Source: Domibacillus indicus
GTDB taxonomy: Bacteria > Bacillota > Bacilli > Bacillales > Domibacillaceae
Direction of reading: 5' to 3'
NCBI RefSeq assembly: GCF_023715895.1
Contig: NZ_JAMBOO010000002.1
Coordinates: forward strand, 1-64,000
DNA length: 64,000 bases
Position 1 is the stretch's first letter, and the number at the start of each line of letters is the position of its first letter. The notes under the pieces are model-generated. The model ran no database searches. It was not told the DNA's origin and saw nothing but the letters and a program-made list of their open reading frames with translations. Position numbers and translations under genes: made by a program. Below, piece after piece: positions 26,166 through 34,603 of this stretch.

Positions 26166-26217
26166 ATTGATTCTCCTTTTCTTTAGCAGCATGTAATATG
26201 ATTAATTAACTTTATCC

Positions 26218-26577
26218 TTGTGTTTTAAACTTTCTTCAAAAAAGCTCCCGTCACACATAGCAGATCCGGAACTCTTAGTATTCACAGCAGACGCGCCGTC
26301 TACTCCGAAAATCTGGTCTGCACTATTAGCTGCAATTACCAACATAAACAGTCAAGGTTGTTCTGGTGATGGAGAAGTTCAAGTAAGGATTACTGTTAAC
26401 GAAGATTATGACACCATACTTTTTGGCGCTTACAATTCCTACATTATCGATTCTAGAATCTTAGAAGATGATTTAATTACTGTGATGGGAACATCGAATG
26501 GTCTGTTAACTTATGAGTCTACAATGGATGAAGATATTACTATCCCTAGTATATTTATTGATAAAATTGAGCAATAA
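26218..26577 (+). CDS. Hypothetical acidic protein (uncertain start)
   Basis: A 119-residue open frame. From about residue 30 it looks protein-like: WSALLAAITNINSQGCSGDGEVQ, then ITVNEDYDTILFGAYNSYII and an acidic tail. The TTG at 26218 has no ribosome site, and its first 25 codons are shared with the duplicated segment at 17960-18040, where no such gene follows. The true start may be within, or this is the tail of a broken gene. Confidence 0.35.
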   Translation: MCFKLSSKKLPSHIADPELLVFTADAPSTPKIWSALLAAITNINSQGCSGDGEVQVRITVNEDYDTILFGAYNSYIIDSRILEDDLITVMGTSNGLLTYESTMDEDITIPSIFIDKIEQ

Positions 26578-26589
26578 TGATTTGCAAAA

Positions 26590-26627
26590 TCAAAGGCCGC
26601 ATCCGCTGTTATGCTGACACGGCTTTC
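26590..26627. repeat. AAAGCCGTATCAG hairpin, diverged copy 4
   Basis: AAGGCCGCATC.GC / GCTGACACGGCTT. Same position relative to the DUF3006 remnant as copy 3 has to the intact DUF3006 gene. Confidence 0.65.
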
Positions 26628-26633
26628 TTAATT

Positions 26634-26870
26634 AATTTCGTCATTTCGCTTAAGCAGCTGCTCTTTAATCACTCTGGCTTTTTCCTTAATGTTCTCTGTT
26701 TCCTTCTCTAAAAACTCAACCTGAAGTCCTTCTGGAAGAGACTCGATTTTAATCAAATCCCCTTCCTTCACATGAGCACCAAGCTTTTCAGCCTCTACTG
26801 CCTCTTCAACCGATTTGTCTTCACACCGTAACAGTTTCGCCCGGCCTTTTCAATGGATAATAAAAGCCAC
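26634..26870 (-). pseudogene. DUF3006 remnant
   Basis: About 75% identical in DNA to the DUF3006 gene at 22788 along most of its length. The 5' end is gone after the AAGGC.AAA region, where one base is also missing and breaks the frame. It sits downstream of the SLH subtilase, so a second hydrolase-DUF3006 pair was probably replaced. Confidence 0.8.
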
Positions 26871-26904
26871 GTTATTCTTACTTTCCCACAAAAGTTTAAC
26901 AATA

Positions 26905-26944
26905 AAAAAGCTGGCACAAAAGCACGAATGCTTTCATGCCAGTT
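26905..26944 (-). terminator. Terminator of the SLH subtilase
   Basis: Minus strand ACTGGCATGAAAGC / GCTTTTGTGCCAGC then TTTTTT. Confidence 0.75.
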
Positions 26945-26967
26945 TAATCTGGGTACTCCTATAAACA

Positions 26968-29172
26968 TTATTTAGACGACAACCGATAAAGGAAAACGGC
27001 CAGCTGACCGCGGGTAATATTACGGGCAACCCCGAATTGTGTTGCAGTGTAACCAGATGTGATATTATTTGCAACCAATGCATCCACAGCTTCCTTGTAA
27101 CGAGAAGACACGTCTGTAAAAGAAGATGACCTTCCGTCTCCTGTGAGGTTATAAGCCCGCTGTAAAATAAGAGCAACTTCCCCACGTGTCAGCGGATCAG
27201 AGGCACCGAATCTGGTTGCTGTTTTCCCGCCAATGATCCCTGCTTGTTTCAGCGCATTTACTGCCCCTGCAGCCCTTGGCGGTACATCCACAAAGCCGGA
27301 TTCCTCTGCTCTTTCCGTGTTTAAATTTAGTTCTTTAGCTAACCAAATGGCAGCGTCTGCACGGATAATATCCTTCTGAACACCAAATTCTGTCCGAGAT
27401 AAACCCTGGGTGATTTGATTACGAACCAAATATTCTACGGCCGGAGCATAAAAGGAAGAAACATCCTGGAAAGAATGAATACCTGTTTCTGATTCTGGCA
27501 GCGGCTCTGGGCTATTGACCACAATCATAGTTGATTGACCCTCATACGTAACCATGATGGTTGTGCTGCCATAGCCGGTGAACTCTACTCTTCCGTCCTC
27601 GACCATGGCAACAGCCGTGTTGGCCGATGACCATGCTGCCTCATTCGTCACATTTTGCCTATCACCATTTTTGTAGGTGGCGGATGCTGTGACATTAATA
27701 ACATCTCCTGGCTGCCCTACTAGAATTGTTTGGTTGACTTCAAGGTTGACAACAGGATTCGGTTCTGGCTCTGGAGCTGGAACGTTTACAATGATCACAG
27801 CGGATTGGTCTTCGTATGTCACTGTAATTGTTGTGCTGCCATAACCTTTCAGTTCCACTCTTCCGTCTTGAACCGTTGCCACAGCGGTGTTAGCCGATGA
27901 CCACGCTGCCTCATTCGTCACATTCTGGACTTCGCCGTTTTTAAATACCGCAGATGCTATGACATTGAGGGTATCTCCCGGCATTCCTGAGAGGGAACTT
28001 TGACTGAGGTTTATACCGGTCAATGGATTCTCTTCCTCAAATTCTGTAGGCTCTGTGAAGGAAGAAGCCTGAATGAAACCATAGCCAAAAAACGGATCTC
28101 TTCCTGCTGAGCCTAAATCCCTTGTATGCTCAATTAGTACCTGGCGCAATTCTTCATTGGTAAGCCGTGGGTAAGCCTGTTTCAATAAAACCAGTTCCCC
28201 TGTTACATAAGGTGCTGCCATGGAAGTGCCACTCATATAAGCGTACTGGTTCCCTAAATAGGTACTTAGAATTCTTACACCGGGAGCAGCTACTTCGACA
28301 GCTGGCCCTGTAGATGAAAAAGGAGCTCGATTAAAATAGCTGTCTACAGCGCCGACTCCAATAACCGACGAATAACGCGCCGGAAAGTCCACTGTATCTT
28401 CTAGTCCATCTGGCGCTCCATCATTTCCGGCAGCTGCAACTATAAGCAGGCCGCTTGCATAAGCTCGATCAATGACAGAGTGTAATACAGCGGATTCTAT
28501 TTGAGTGCCTGAACTTAAGTTAATGATGTCCATTCCATTTGAAATGGACCAGTCGATTCCTTCGATCAAATCAGACAAATACGCTTCACCATTTTGATCA
28601 AACGCTTTTACAGCGTAAAGTTCCGATTCGTAAGCCGCCCCTTTTACACCGAAGTTGTTGTTTCGTGCGCCGATTATACCAGCCACATGTGTTCCATGAC
28701 CTTGATCATCGTTGTATGAAGTCGTATAGCCAACCGTTGATACCCCTCCTGCAACCGCCAAATCACTGTGCGGTGCGATACCCGAATCAATCACCGCTAC
28801 TTTAACCCCTTGACCTGTAAAACCAGAATTCCAGGCAGAAGGTATATTGGTGGCCTGAATACCCCAATCTTCTATTTGTTCGCTCAGATGAATGAGAATA
28901 TCTTCCTCTACATGCTTTACAGAAGGAGATTTCTGGAGCTCATCGATTGAATCTTCTGGTATTTCAATAGATGCGGCCGCCACTTGCTCAAATGAATCTA
29001 TCACATCACCGTCTACACTCTCTACCGTTTTGTCAATCTCTTGCTGACTGGCTTCCTCATCAAAAATAATAAGCATTTGTTTTTCCTCATTACTATCAGC
29101 AAAGACCGGATGGTTTCCGTGAATTGACAGCCACAACCCGATACCTATTACTCCGCAGACGAAGTTTTTCAA
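26968..29172 (-). CDS. Cell-surface subtilisin-like serine protease with Ig-like and SLH domains
   Basis: About 734 residues. A signal peptide (to about residue 26, VFA) leads an I9-type propeptide (about 30-95), then an S8 catalytic domain with Asp129 (VIDSGIA), His159 (GHGTHVAG) and Ser317 (SGTSMAAP). Two bacterial Ig-like (BIG2) domains follow (about 385-470 and 475-560, each with TNEAAWSSANTAVA) and three SLH modules close the chain. It would be secreted, self-activated and held on the cell wall, as in minor extracellular proteases. I start at the TTG at 29172, seven bases from AAAGGGAG; the ATG codons at 29193 lack a site. The two Ig repeats are nearly the same in DNA. Confidence 0.9.
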   Translation of the reverse strand: MKNFVCGVIGIGLWLSIHGNHPVFADSNEEKQMLIIFDEEASQQEIDKTVESVDGDVIDSFEQVAAASIEIPEDSIDELQKSPSVKHVEEDILIHLSEQIEDWGIQATNIPSAWNSGFTGQGVKVAVIDSGIAPHSDLAVAGGVSTVGYTTSYNDDQGHGTHVAGIIGARNNNFGVKGAAYESELYAVKAFDQNGEAYLSDLIEGIDWSISNGMDIINLSSGTQIESAVLHSVIDRAYASGLLIVAAAGNDGAPDGLEDTVDFPARYSSVIGVGAVDSYFNRAPFSSTGPAVEVAAPGVRILSTYLGNQYAYMSGTSMAAPYVTGELVLLKQAYPRLTNEELRQVLIEHTRDLGSAGRDPFFGYGFIQASSFTEPTEFEEENPLTGINLSQSSLSGMPGDTLNVIASAVFKNGEVQNVTNEAAWSSANTAVATVQDGRVELKGYGSTTITVTYEDQSAVIIVNVPAPEPEPNPVVNLEVNQTILVGQPGDVINVTASATYKNGDRQNVTNEAAWSSANTAVAMVEDGRVEFTGYGSTTIMVTYEGQSTMIVVNSPEPLPESETGIHSFQDVSSFYAPAVEYLVRNQITQGLSRTEFGVQKDIIRADAAIWLAKELNLNTERAEESGFVDVPPRAAGAVNALKQAGIIGGKTATRFGASDPLTRGEVALILQRAYNLTGDGRSSSFTDVSSRYKEAVDALVANNITSGYTATQFGVARNITRGQLAVFLYRLSSK

Positions 29173-29626
29173 TTCACTACTCCCTTTCATCATATAATCC
29201 GGAAAAATACCCCATTATTTCATTCCTGCTTGAGAAAGTAATGAAACCCTAAAAAGACGTATCTAAAAATAAAAAATAATAACTGGTAGTATCTAATTCA
29301 GCCTCCTCTTTCTAACTAAGTTATTCTTTTTGAGTATCTTTTTATTAATTATTTTTTGGAAGCAAGCCCTGTTTTTCTACGAAGCTTCTATAAAGTTTCC
29401 TTTGAAGATGATTTGTAAGTAATTCTATTTTGTTCCACTGTACTTTTTTGGAATTTTTTCTTTTCGTCAGTATTTCTCCCTTTTTTGAATAGATGCATTA
29501 TATTTATAAATCAGCATATCCAGACCAGAAAAGCTGGATAGTAATCTAACTTCAGCAAGGATGGATATTGAAGCAGACTATATATATCCGGTCCTAGCAA
29601 GTGCGTAGAAGCTGGCTCACATATAC
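29173..29626. other. Boundary between host surface genes and prophage relic
   Basis: AT-rich, with no gene or strong terminator. No clear attachment-site repeat matching the integrase end (about 48240-48300) was found by eye. The left edge of the relic lies in or just right of this stretch. Confidence 0.45.
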
Positions 29627-30030
29627 TTATCTTATTAAATGATTCCCTTTCTTGTGCCCTGCAATGACCAGAATATGCGCATGAAGCAGCGCATATTCTC
29701 CGTCACTAATGAATGGTACAAGCAGGTTAATGGACTTTAACTTAGCTGGCTTGTCCATTCCTTTGAATATAATCTTGCTGCCATTCGGAAAGCGAATCTG
29801 TATAAGAGATGTTATCCACTTAATGTGATCCTCCAAGCCCAAATCGATAACCAGCTTTTCTAGTAAAGAAAACGTAGAGTCACGGTATGTATCATAAACT
29901 TCACGGACAATCAAAGCCGTTTGTTTTTCTTCTAGCAGCTTCAAAATAATTTTTAAAGCTACATGATAGCTCTTGCTGCTGCCATAGCCGCCGACAAGGA
30001 ACTGAAATTTAGTGGACCAATCAAATAAAA
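29627..30030 (-). pseudogene. Phage terminase large subunit, N-terminal remnant
   Basis: Minus strand from about 30030 reads [17 protein letters not shown] then [13 protein letters not shown] (Walker-A-like GGYGSSKS), [19 protein letters not shown] and [14 protein letters not shown], the conserved start of PBSX-type TerL. After about 29735 the match ends and unrelated codons run to a stop. Walker B and nuclease parts are absent. The gene overlaps the end of terS by a frame change, as usual for terS-terL. Confidence 0.8.
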
Positions 30031-30606
30031 AAGCCGCGGAGTTCTTCCATCGCTCGAGATTGAGCGTTTAAAAAGGCAGCCCGCCGATCCCAGGCAAATT
30101 GAAATTCCCATTCCTGCTTTTCTGAAGTTGAATTATCATCCGAATAAGTTTCAGTCTTCTTAATCTCTTTGATCATTTCATCTTTATCTTCAACCCACAT
30201 AATTTGTTGAGAGCAGATGATTGCAGCAAATTGGATCTGTATCCGCTGCCGTATCAAATCAGCGGCAGAAAGATCGGTCATTGCATCCATGATCTCTTTT
30301 GTTTCATCTGGCAGGAACCTAGAGAACAACGCATACTTCTCAGCAGCCTTGTTCCGTTTTGTAAATTGGTTATTCGGATGTAGGTTTCCGCTTCTCTTTC
30401 GTTGAGGCCCTTACTTTTTTCAGTTATATCCTTTTGTTAAATGGTTGCAACCTTTCCACTTTTGGCTGCATCCGGATTCCTCGACCATCCTTCACGGCTT
30501 TTCCGTTTTTTAAGGTACCGGGTTTTATACCATGCTTTTCCGCTAATGCAGCAAGCGTGATCTTTGTTGTTCCCAATTCTGATCTAATATCACCCCAGTT
30601 CGCCAC
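30021..30606 (-). pseudogene. Terminase small subunit (terS), frameshifted but nearly complete
   Basis: The N-terminal part (30606-30424, ANWGDIRSELGTTKITLAALAEKHG) carries the helix-turn-helix. The C-terminal part (about 30420-30021) includes RNKAAEKYALFSRFLPDETKEIM and ends [20 protein letters not shown], both typical of terS. A frame change near 30420 separates them. It is the only terS copy that keeps its C-terminus and it leads into terL', so this is the original position. Confidence 0.8.
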
Positions 30607-30639
30607 TTCACATCACCACCACCTCCATTGTTTCTCCAC

Positions 30640-30672
30640 AATAAAAAGGCCCCCTCCCAGGAGCCTTTTTAC
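30640..30672 (-). terminator. Cassette terminator before terS
   Basis: AAAGGCCCCCTC / AGGAGCCTTTT. Same position, upstream of a terS N-terminus, as the other cassette terminators. Confidence 0.7.
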
Positions 30673-30749
30673 TTAATACCGTTTTCTATTCCTATCTTTA
30701 AAAACAAATAATACTCAGATATAAAACCATCATTCTAAAAGGTGTTCAA

Positions 30750-31139
30750 TTAAAATATGACAGGTGCAAAAGTTTTTTCTAAATACCCTTCTAAATGTTC
30801 TATTTTAAATTCTTCATCATGCCTCTCGCTAAAAAGCTTGCCGTTTTTAACAATGAGCTCATCTAAATATAGTTCCTTTTGATGCTGAAGAATTTTTATT
30901 TTGTTCGTACTTTGTTTTACCTTAATATGTAGTTCTGCATCTTTAATTCTAATTTTCCCGCCTGTTTCAGGTGACATCCTAAAGCTATAACTTCTGTTCT
31001 CTTCAGAACCTATTTTACTGTTTAATTCAGAAAGATACGGGAATAACACCTCTTTAAATTCTTTCTGTAAAACAGCTTTATCAGGATCTTCAACCAGATG
31101 TTCCTTAACTTTCCCGGCAAAAATGTCTTGAAAACTCAA
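30750..31139 (-). CDS. Relic cargo protein (129 aa)
   Basis: Start is TTG at 31139 with AGAAGGAGTG eight bases upstream; the ATG at 31235 lies beyond the promoter at 31174-31200. The protein (SFQDIFAGKVKEHLVEDPD at the start) has a helical N-half and beta-rich C-half ending LEKTFAPVIF. Its middle (KIRIKDAELHIKVKQSTNKIKI) is basic. It has no known motif. The place between METK and a terS terminator and the sigma-H-type promoter mark it as cassette cargo. Low GC compared with the host genes. Confidence 0.65.
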   Translation of the reverse strand: MSFQDIFAGKVKEHLVEDPDKAVLQKEFKEVLFPYLSELNSKIGSEENRSYSFRMSPETGGKIRIKDAELHIKVKQSTNKIKILQHQKELYLDELIVKNGKLFSERHDEEFKIEHLEGYLEKTFAPVIF

Positions 31140-31173
31140 ACGAATCACTCCTTCTGCTGTTTTATAATCATAA

Positions 31174-31200
31174 GTTCGGCAAAAGGAGATAATTTCCTGC
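31174..31200 (-). promoter_or_regulatory. Sigma-H-type promoter of the cargo gene at 30750
   Basis: Minus strand: GCAGGAAAT, 11 bases, GCCGAAC. -35 is a perfect consensus match and -10 has one mismatch. Confidence 0.65.
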
Positions 31201-31266
31201 CCTTCACTAGACACAAAATTTATTATCATGTTCAAGTGACTTCATAAGAAAGAGTGAGCAGCACCA

Positions 31267-31340
31267 ATGGAAACAAAACAAGAAATCGATTTAAGCATCC
31301 CTTCTGATCCAATAGCATCCCAGTTCGCCGCTTTACATTA
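31267..31340 (+). pseudogene. Junction of METK gene and an inverted terS start
   Basis: METKQEIDLSI (31267-31299) matches the zinc-ribbon genes. The sequence then changes into the complement of a terS start (minus strand ANWDAI.S, about 31300-31330, with GGAGATGGTAGTAATG upstream). It shows that two cassettes recombined here with loss of what lay between. A cassette terminator (AGCACC...GGTGCT) follows at 31362-31396. Confidence 0.7.
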
Positions 31341-31361
31341 CTACCATCTCCAAGGTTGTTT

Positions 31362-31396
31362 TAAGCAAAGAAAAAAGCACCTTATACAGGTGCTTT
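31362..31396 (-). terminator. Cassette terminator
   Basis: AAAAAAGCACCTTATACAGGTGCTTT; matches those at 12915, 34277 and 38796. Confidence 0.8.
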
Positions 31397-31586
31397 ATAA
31401 ACCAAAGAGATCATCTGACGGCAGCTTGTGCCCTTTATTGGCGTTTTCCCATCTTTTCATCATTTACACTATCTCCTTCATATTGTGTGAAAGACATTGC
31501 AATGATTAGATTTATCGATTGATTTATCATGATTTTACAATTCAAAAGGCTTCCTGCTACCTAATTCGTATAAAAGAGCTGATTAC

Positions 31587-31673
31587 ATGAAGAAAGAAAA
31601 AATGGTTATGGTGTGCCCGCATTGCCTGGAAGAAATACAGGAGCCTGACCCATGTAAGAATAACACAAATTAG
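31587..31673 (+). pseudogene. Truncated CxxC peptide gene
   Basis: ATG at 31587 encodes 28 residues, MKKEKMVMVCPHCLEEIQ and DPCKNN, then TAG. Sequence after the stop (to about 31770) matches 32780-32940, where the frame is also broken. I take both as remnants of one small Cys-rich phage gene. Confidence 0.4.
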
Positions 31674-31793
31674 CAGTATTGTTCCTTTGCATTGAGGTGC
31701 TTGGCCACGACCAGGAGAGAGGATTATTGACGAAGGTTCATACGAGAAAATATTTAAAAAGTATTTATACCCCCGGCCAAACCAGGGCTTTTT

Positions 31794-32006
31794 CTACTCC
31801 ATTTCGATCTCCAACATTCCTATATTAAAGAACAGCGGCCAGTTAAACTTCTCCTTCTCATCCTCCGTAAATTCAGCCAGTTTCTTTCGTGTAATACTTT
31901 CGAGCTTGGCTAAACAATTCTGCGGAAAGGCACGCGCTCCATATTGCCATACAAGACCGGCGACAAATTGGCGGCACATTTTGATAATTTCAACATCCTT
32001 CATCAC
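31794..32006 (-). CDS. Small phage-type protein (70 aa)
   Basis: MMKDVEIIKMCRQFVAGLVW at the start and FNWPLFFNIGMLEIEME at the end; helical. The segment CRQFVAGLVWQYG is typical of small phage accessory proteins that I cannot name. A GAGTGCTGCATAGTG region gives only a weak ribosome site. Confidence 0.45.
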   Translation of the reverse strand: MMKDVEIIKMCRQFVAGLVWQYGARAFPQNCLAKLESITRKKLAEFTEDEKEKFNWPLFFNIGMLEIEME

Positions 32007-32088
32007 TATGCAGCACTCCTTTTCACTTTTGATGGTAGTGAACTGATTGTCGGCGCAGGTTACTGCTTGCTGGGAAAGATCTTGGGTT

Positions 32089-32316
32089 TTATTGAGGATT
32101 TTGTTTTAGGTAAAGACGTACCGCATCACGGTATAGTTTAGATCTTTCTCGTTTCGGGACCTTTGTCAACGCATCCATTAAATCCTTATCATATTCCGGA
32201 TTGAGCTTCGCTGATAATGACCGAACAGGATCTACATGATGTTCCTTTGCGGGAGTGTTATTTTTTCCGATGTACAAAGGAATGTTTTTTACGGTCAGCT
32301 TTTTTTCTTCGTCCAT
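32089..32316 (-). CDS. Small protein with a ribbon-helix-helix-like end
   Basis: A 75-residue protein from the ATG at 32316 (AGAGGTGGTGGGA upstream). The C-terminal part, DLMDALTKVPKRERSKLYRDAVRLYL, looks like a ribbon-helix-helix or antitoxin-type DNA-binding segment. There is no toxin gene beside it; the leftward neighbour at 31794 is the only candidate partner. Confidence 0.5.
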   Translation of the reverse strand: MDEEKKLTVKNIPLYIGKNNTPAKEHHVDPVRSLSAKLNPEYDKDLMDALTKVPKRERSKLYRDAVRLYLKQNPQ

Positions 32317-32507
32317 TCCCACCACCTCTTCTCTTATGTTAATTAGTGTTAAATAATGATATGGGCGGGAATGCCTGTGTTATGCCGAAATAGATGAAAA
32401 TATTTAAGAAGAAGTGTGAAAAAGAGGGAATTGATGCGACTGGGTGAGAGAGTTTGAAAAGAAAAAAAACCTCTGGTTATGATACATTTATTTAAAGGGG
32501 GAATTTC

Positions 32508-32663
32508 ATGAAGATATATGAGAATGAAAATATGCTGGGCTGTTATTTGTTGAAGTATGGGCCAGATTTATTACTTGTACAATACCGTGATTTTAATCCC
32601 CAGAGGCAAAAGGAAGCAATTAACTTGGATGAATGGACCGAAATTACTGAACCAAAGGAGTAA
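32508..32663 (+). CDS. Small protein (51 aa)
   Basis: AAAGGGGG precedes the ATG at 32508 and a strong terminator follows directly (32664-32690). The product begins MKIYENENMLGCYLLKYG, has a beta-rich first half and an acidic tail. A complete transcription unit, opposite in direction to the relic genes. Unknown function. Confidence 0.6.
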   Translation: MKIYENENMLGCYLLKYGPDLLLVQYRDFNPQRQKEAINLDEWTEITEPKE

Positions 32664-32690
32664 CCCCGATTGAAATCGGGGCTTTTTTTG
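32664..32690 (+). terminator. Terminator
   Basis: CCCCGATT / AATCGGGG with a run of seven T. Confidence 0.9.
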
Positions 32691-32739
32691 TTATACACTA
32701 TACGATTTGATTTTTGGATTGTATCCATGTTCAACAGCA

Positions 32740-32940
32740 ATAAGCACCCGGGCTTCTTCTGCAGACTCAAGCGACGTAAAGACATCCGCGATGTCAGGAA
32801 GAAATACAGGATTCTGACCCATGTACGAATAACAAAAATTAGCAGCATTGTTCATTTATATTGTGGCGCTTGGCCGCGTCCGGGTAAATGGGTTATCAAG
32901 AAAGGGACATTTAGAGACATGAAGAAAAAACATTTATGAC
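32740..32940 (+). pseudogene. Remnant matching 31587-31770
   Basis: Shares GAAGAAATACAGGA, TGACCCATGTA, GAATAACA and the following 100 bases with the truncated gene at 31587. Open in one frame by chance, but the frame of the paralogue is interrupted. Confidence 0.4.
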
Positions 32941-33067
32941 CAGGTAAAACTGGTCTTTTTTAATTTTTTTTCAAATAAATCACACTTTGTCATACAATAG
33001 TAAAAAGTATTATAGATGAAATTAGAAAGTTAGTCTCAGAATAATTTAAGGTAAAGAGGTTGAGTAA

Positions 33068-33706
33068 GTGGATAGAATAGAAATTTTCAAAGAAAATTAT
33101 CATAAAGAGCTGGAATCGAGAGAATACCTGCAAAACCGTTTCTCCACAAACGTTACAATTGTGACCTTATTATTAGCTGCTTTGCTATACTGTATTAAAA
33201 ATGCCGGCTCCATTGAATACACTAAATATTTTTACTCTGATTTCTTTTGGGTTTTTTACATCTCCTTAATCTTTTCAGTAGCTACTTCTATCTTTATAAT
33301 TGTGATTTTGTTAATAAACTTACTTGGAGCACCTTATAAAAGAATACCTTCTTCTCAGGTATTAAATTCTTACTATCAAGATTTAGTAAAGTACTACGAA
33401 GATTATCCCGAAGCTGAAGGAAATCCTGATAGTGAGTTCGAAAAATCTATGACTGAATATTATATTGAGATAGGCACATATAATATGGAGGTCAACGAGA
33501 AAAGAACAAAAAATATGGGCAACGCACATATTGGTATAATTGTTTTAGCAGTTACTATTTTAATTTCTTTGATGTTCTATGTCCCAACCTTTCTTGAAAA
33601 GGATGCAAATGTTCAAAAGTTTGAAATTGTTGATCCGAGTACACCTGAAGATCCAGCGTCACCTAAAGAAAAAGATATAAAGGAGAATTTTAATGTTCCA
33701 AAATAA
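33068..33706 (+). CDS. Membrane protein of an accessory two-gene unit (SLATT-like layout)
   Basis: A 212-residue protein: a helical N-terminus (IEIFKENYHKELESREYLQ), two membrane spans (about 30-47 and 59-84), a cytosolic loop of about 75 residues, a third span (about 151-172) and an extracytoplasmic or cytosolic acidic Pro-rich tail. The start layout is reminiscent of SLATT-type membrane effectors, but I see no diagnostic motif. AAAGAGG precedes the GTG start (33068). Very low GC and the opposite strand from the phage genes suggest later acquisition. It overlaps the next gene. Confidence 0.65.
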   Translation: MDRIEIFKENYHKELESREYLQNRFSTNVTIVTLLLAALLYCIKNAGSIEYTKYFYSDFFWVFYISLIFSVATSIFIIVILLINLLGAPYKRIPSSQVLNSYYQDLVKYYEDYPEAEGNPDSEFEKSMTEYYIEIGTYNMEVNEKRTKNMGNAHIGIIVLAVTILISLMFYVPTFLEKDANVQKFEIVDPSTPEDPASPKEKDIKENFNVPK

Positions 33707-33827
33707 CTCTAGAAAAACCAGCCCGCAAAACAGTAAAAAAAACCCTCCTCTGCCTAGAAAACCAGCTCCTTCGATTTTAAAAGAGAATTCTGTTAAACCT
33801 GGCCGTACTAATAGTAAGAAAAAATGA
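33693..33827 (+). CDS. Small basic Pro/Lys/Asn-rich protein (44 aa)
   Basis: AAAGGAG inside the end of the upstream gene precedes the ATG at 33693; the two genes overlap by 14 bases. The product (NNSRKTSPQNSKKNPPLPRK) is disordered and strongly basic, with no membrane span. Overlap and shared terminator (33839-33879) show they act together. It may bind nucleic acid or the acidic tail of the membrane protein. Confidence 0.6.
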   Translation: MFQNNSRKTSPQNSKKNPPLPRKPAPSILKENSVKPGRTNSKKK

Positions 33828-33838
33828 ATTTTATTTGT

Positions 33839-33879
33839 AAAGCCCCAAAGCCGACATTGCAGACAGCTTTGGGGCTTTT
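33839..33879 (+). terminator. Terminator of the two-gene unit
   Basis: AAGCCCCAAAGC / GCTTTGGGGCTT with T run. Confidence 0.9.
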
Positions 33880-33886
33880 TCCTGCT

Positions 33887-34005
33887 TTATTCTTTTTTAC
33901 CCTGAATTAACCCGCGATCAATAGCAACAAACAGCAAGCCGGTCGCATCAGATTCAGTGAGCATGCCTTTATCCAGTTTTCCACCCAAGATGGATCGATA
34001 CCTTT
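33887..34005 (-). pseudogene. Phage-gene tail remnant
   Basis: Minus strand reads GGKLDKGMLTESDATGLLF and VAIDRGLIQGKKE, then stop; the end of a small phage protein. The gene at 41954 has a distantly similar ending (FLEATDLLILSLG). The start is missing. Confidence 0.4.
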
Positions 34006-34019
34006 TGGATCTTTTTCTA

Positions 34020-34238
34020 CTAGCCGATGTAAGACTGTACGAGTAGAATTTTTAATGGATGAGTCAGATGGTTCCTTTCCGCTTTCGGTTGCATCCTTTT
34101 TCGTTGGATCCTTTGACCATCCTTCACGGCTCTTCCGACTTTTAAGGTACCGAGTTTTATACTATGTTTTTCTGCTAATGCAGAAAGCGTGATCTTGGTT
34201 GTTTCCCATTCCGATCTAATATCCTCCCAGTTCGCCAC
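34020..34238 (-). pseudogene. terS N-terminal fragment (extra copy)
   Basis: ANWEDIRSEWETTKITLSALA and EKHSIKLGTLK match the N-terminal HTH of the terminase small subunit; after about residue 50 the sequence becomes unrelated. GGAGGTGGTGGTGATG lies upstream, as in the other copies. It cannot function in DNA packaging. Confidence 0.75.
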
Positions 34239-34276
34239 CTCACATCACCACCACCTCCGAGAATTTTATAGGCAAA

Positions 34277-34302
34277 GAAAAAAGCACCGTTGTGGGTGCT
34301 AA
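34277..34302 (-). terminator. Cassette terminator
   Basis: AAAAAAGCACCGTTGTGGGTGCT; same family as 12915, 31362 and 38796. Confidence 0.75.
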
Positions 34303-34320
34303 TAGAAGATGAAGCTAAAT

Positions 34321-34503
34321 TCATGTCATACTTATAACTTTTAATTTGTTTTTACTTATGTATAACTTTTTGCTTAATGCTTCTTCAACTAGCTTCCTTA
34401 CGCCACCAGCTAAATCCGGATTTATTTCTACTTGTTCATATTTTTGTAAACCTTCCAGCATCCCATTAGAATCCAAGCAGTAATAACTAACTTTTATTTT
34501 CAA
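34321..34503 (-). CDS. Relic cargo protein, paralogue of 12553
   Basis: A 60-residue protein, MKIKVSYYCLDSNGMLEG at the start and KLYISKNKLKVIS at the end. It aligns along its whole length with the gene at 12553. AAGGAGATGATAA precedes the ATG, and a sigma-H-type promoter with no mismatch lies at 34527-34553. The divergent METK gene is intact here, so this is the most complete cassette. Function unknown. Confidence 0.7.
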   Translation of the reverse strand: MKIKVSYYCLDSNGMLEGLQKYEQVEINPDLAGGVRKLVEEALSKKLYISKNKLKVISMT

Positions 34504-34526
34504 TTTATCATCTCCTTATACCTTAC

Positions 34527-34553
34527 ATTCGATTAAAGGAGATAAATTCCTTC
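34527..34553 (-). promoter_or_regulatory. Sigma-H-type promoter of the cargo gene at 34321 (perfect match)
   Basis: Minus strand: GAAGGAATT, 11 bases, ATCGAAT. Every defined position of RnAGGAwWW-N11/12-RnnGAAT is met. Confidence 0.75.
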
Positions 34554-34554
34554 C

Positions 34555-34576
34555 TCACTTACTGATAGTTAAGTGA
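34555..34576. promoter_or_regulatory. Inverted repeat in the divergent METK/cargo region
   Basis: TCACTTA and TAAGTGA, eight bases apart, lie between the leftward promoter and the METK start. The cassettes at 31200 and 40180 have TCACT and AGTGA in the same place with wider spacing. A possible operator. Confidence 0.4.
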
Positions 34577-34603
34577 TATGATTGTCGAGGCGAGGTGAGC
34601 AAC

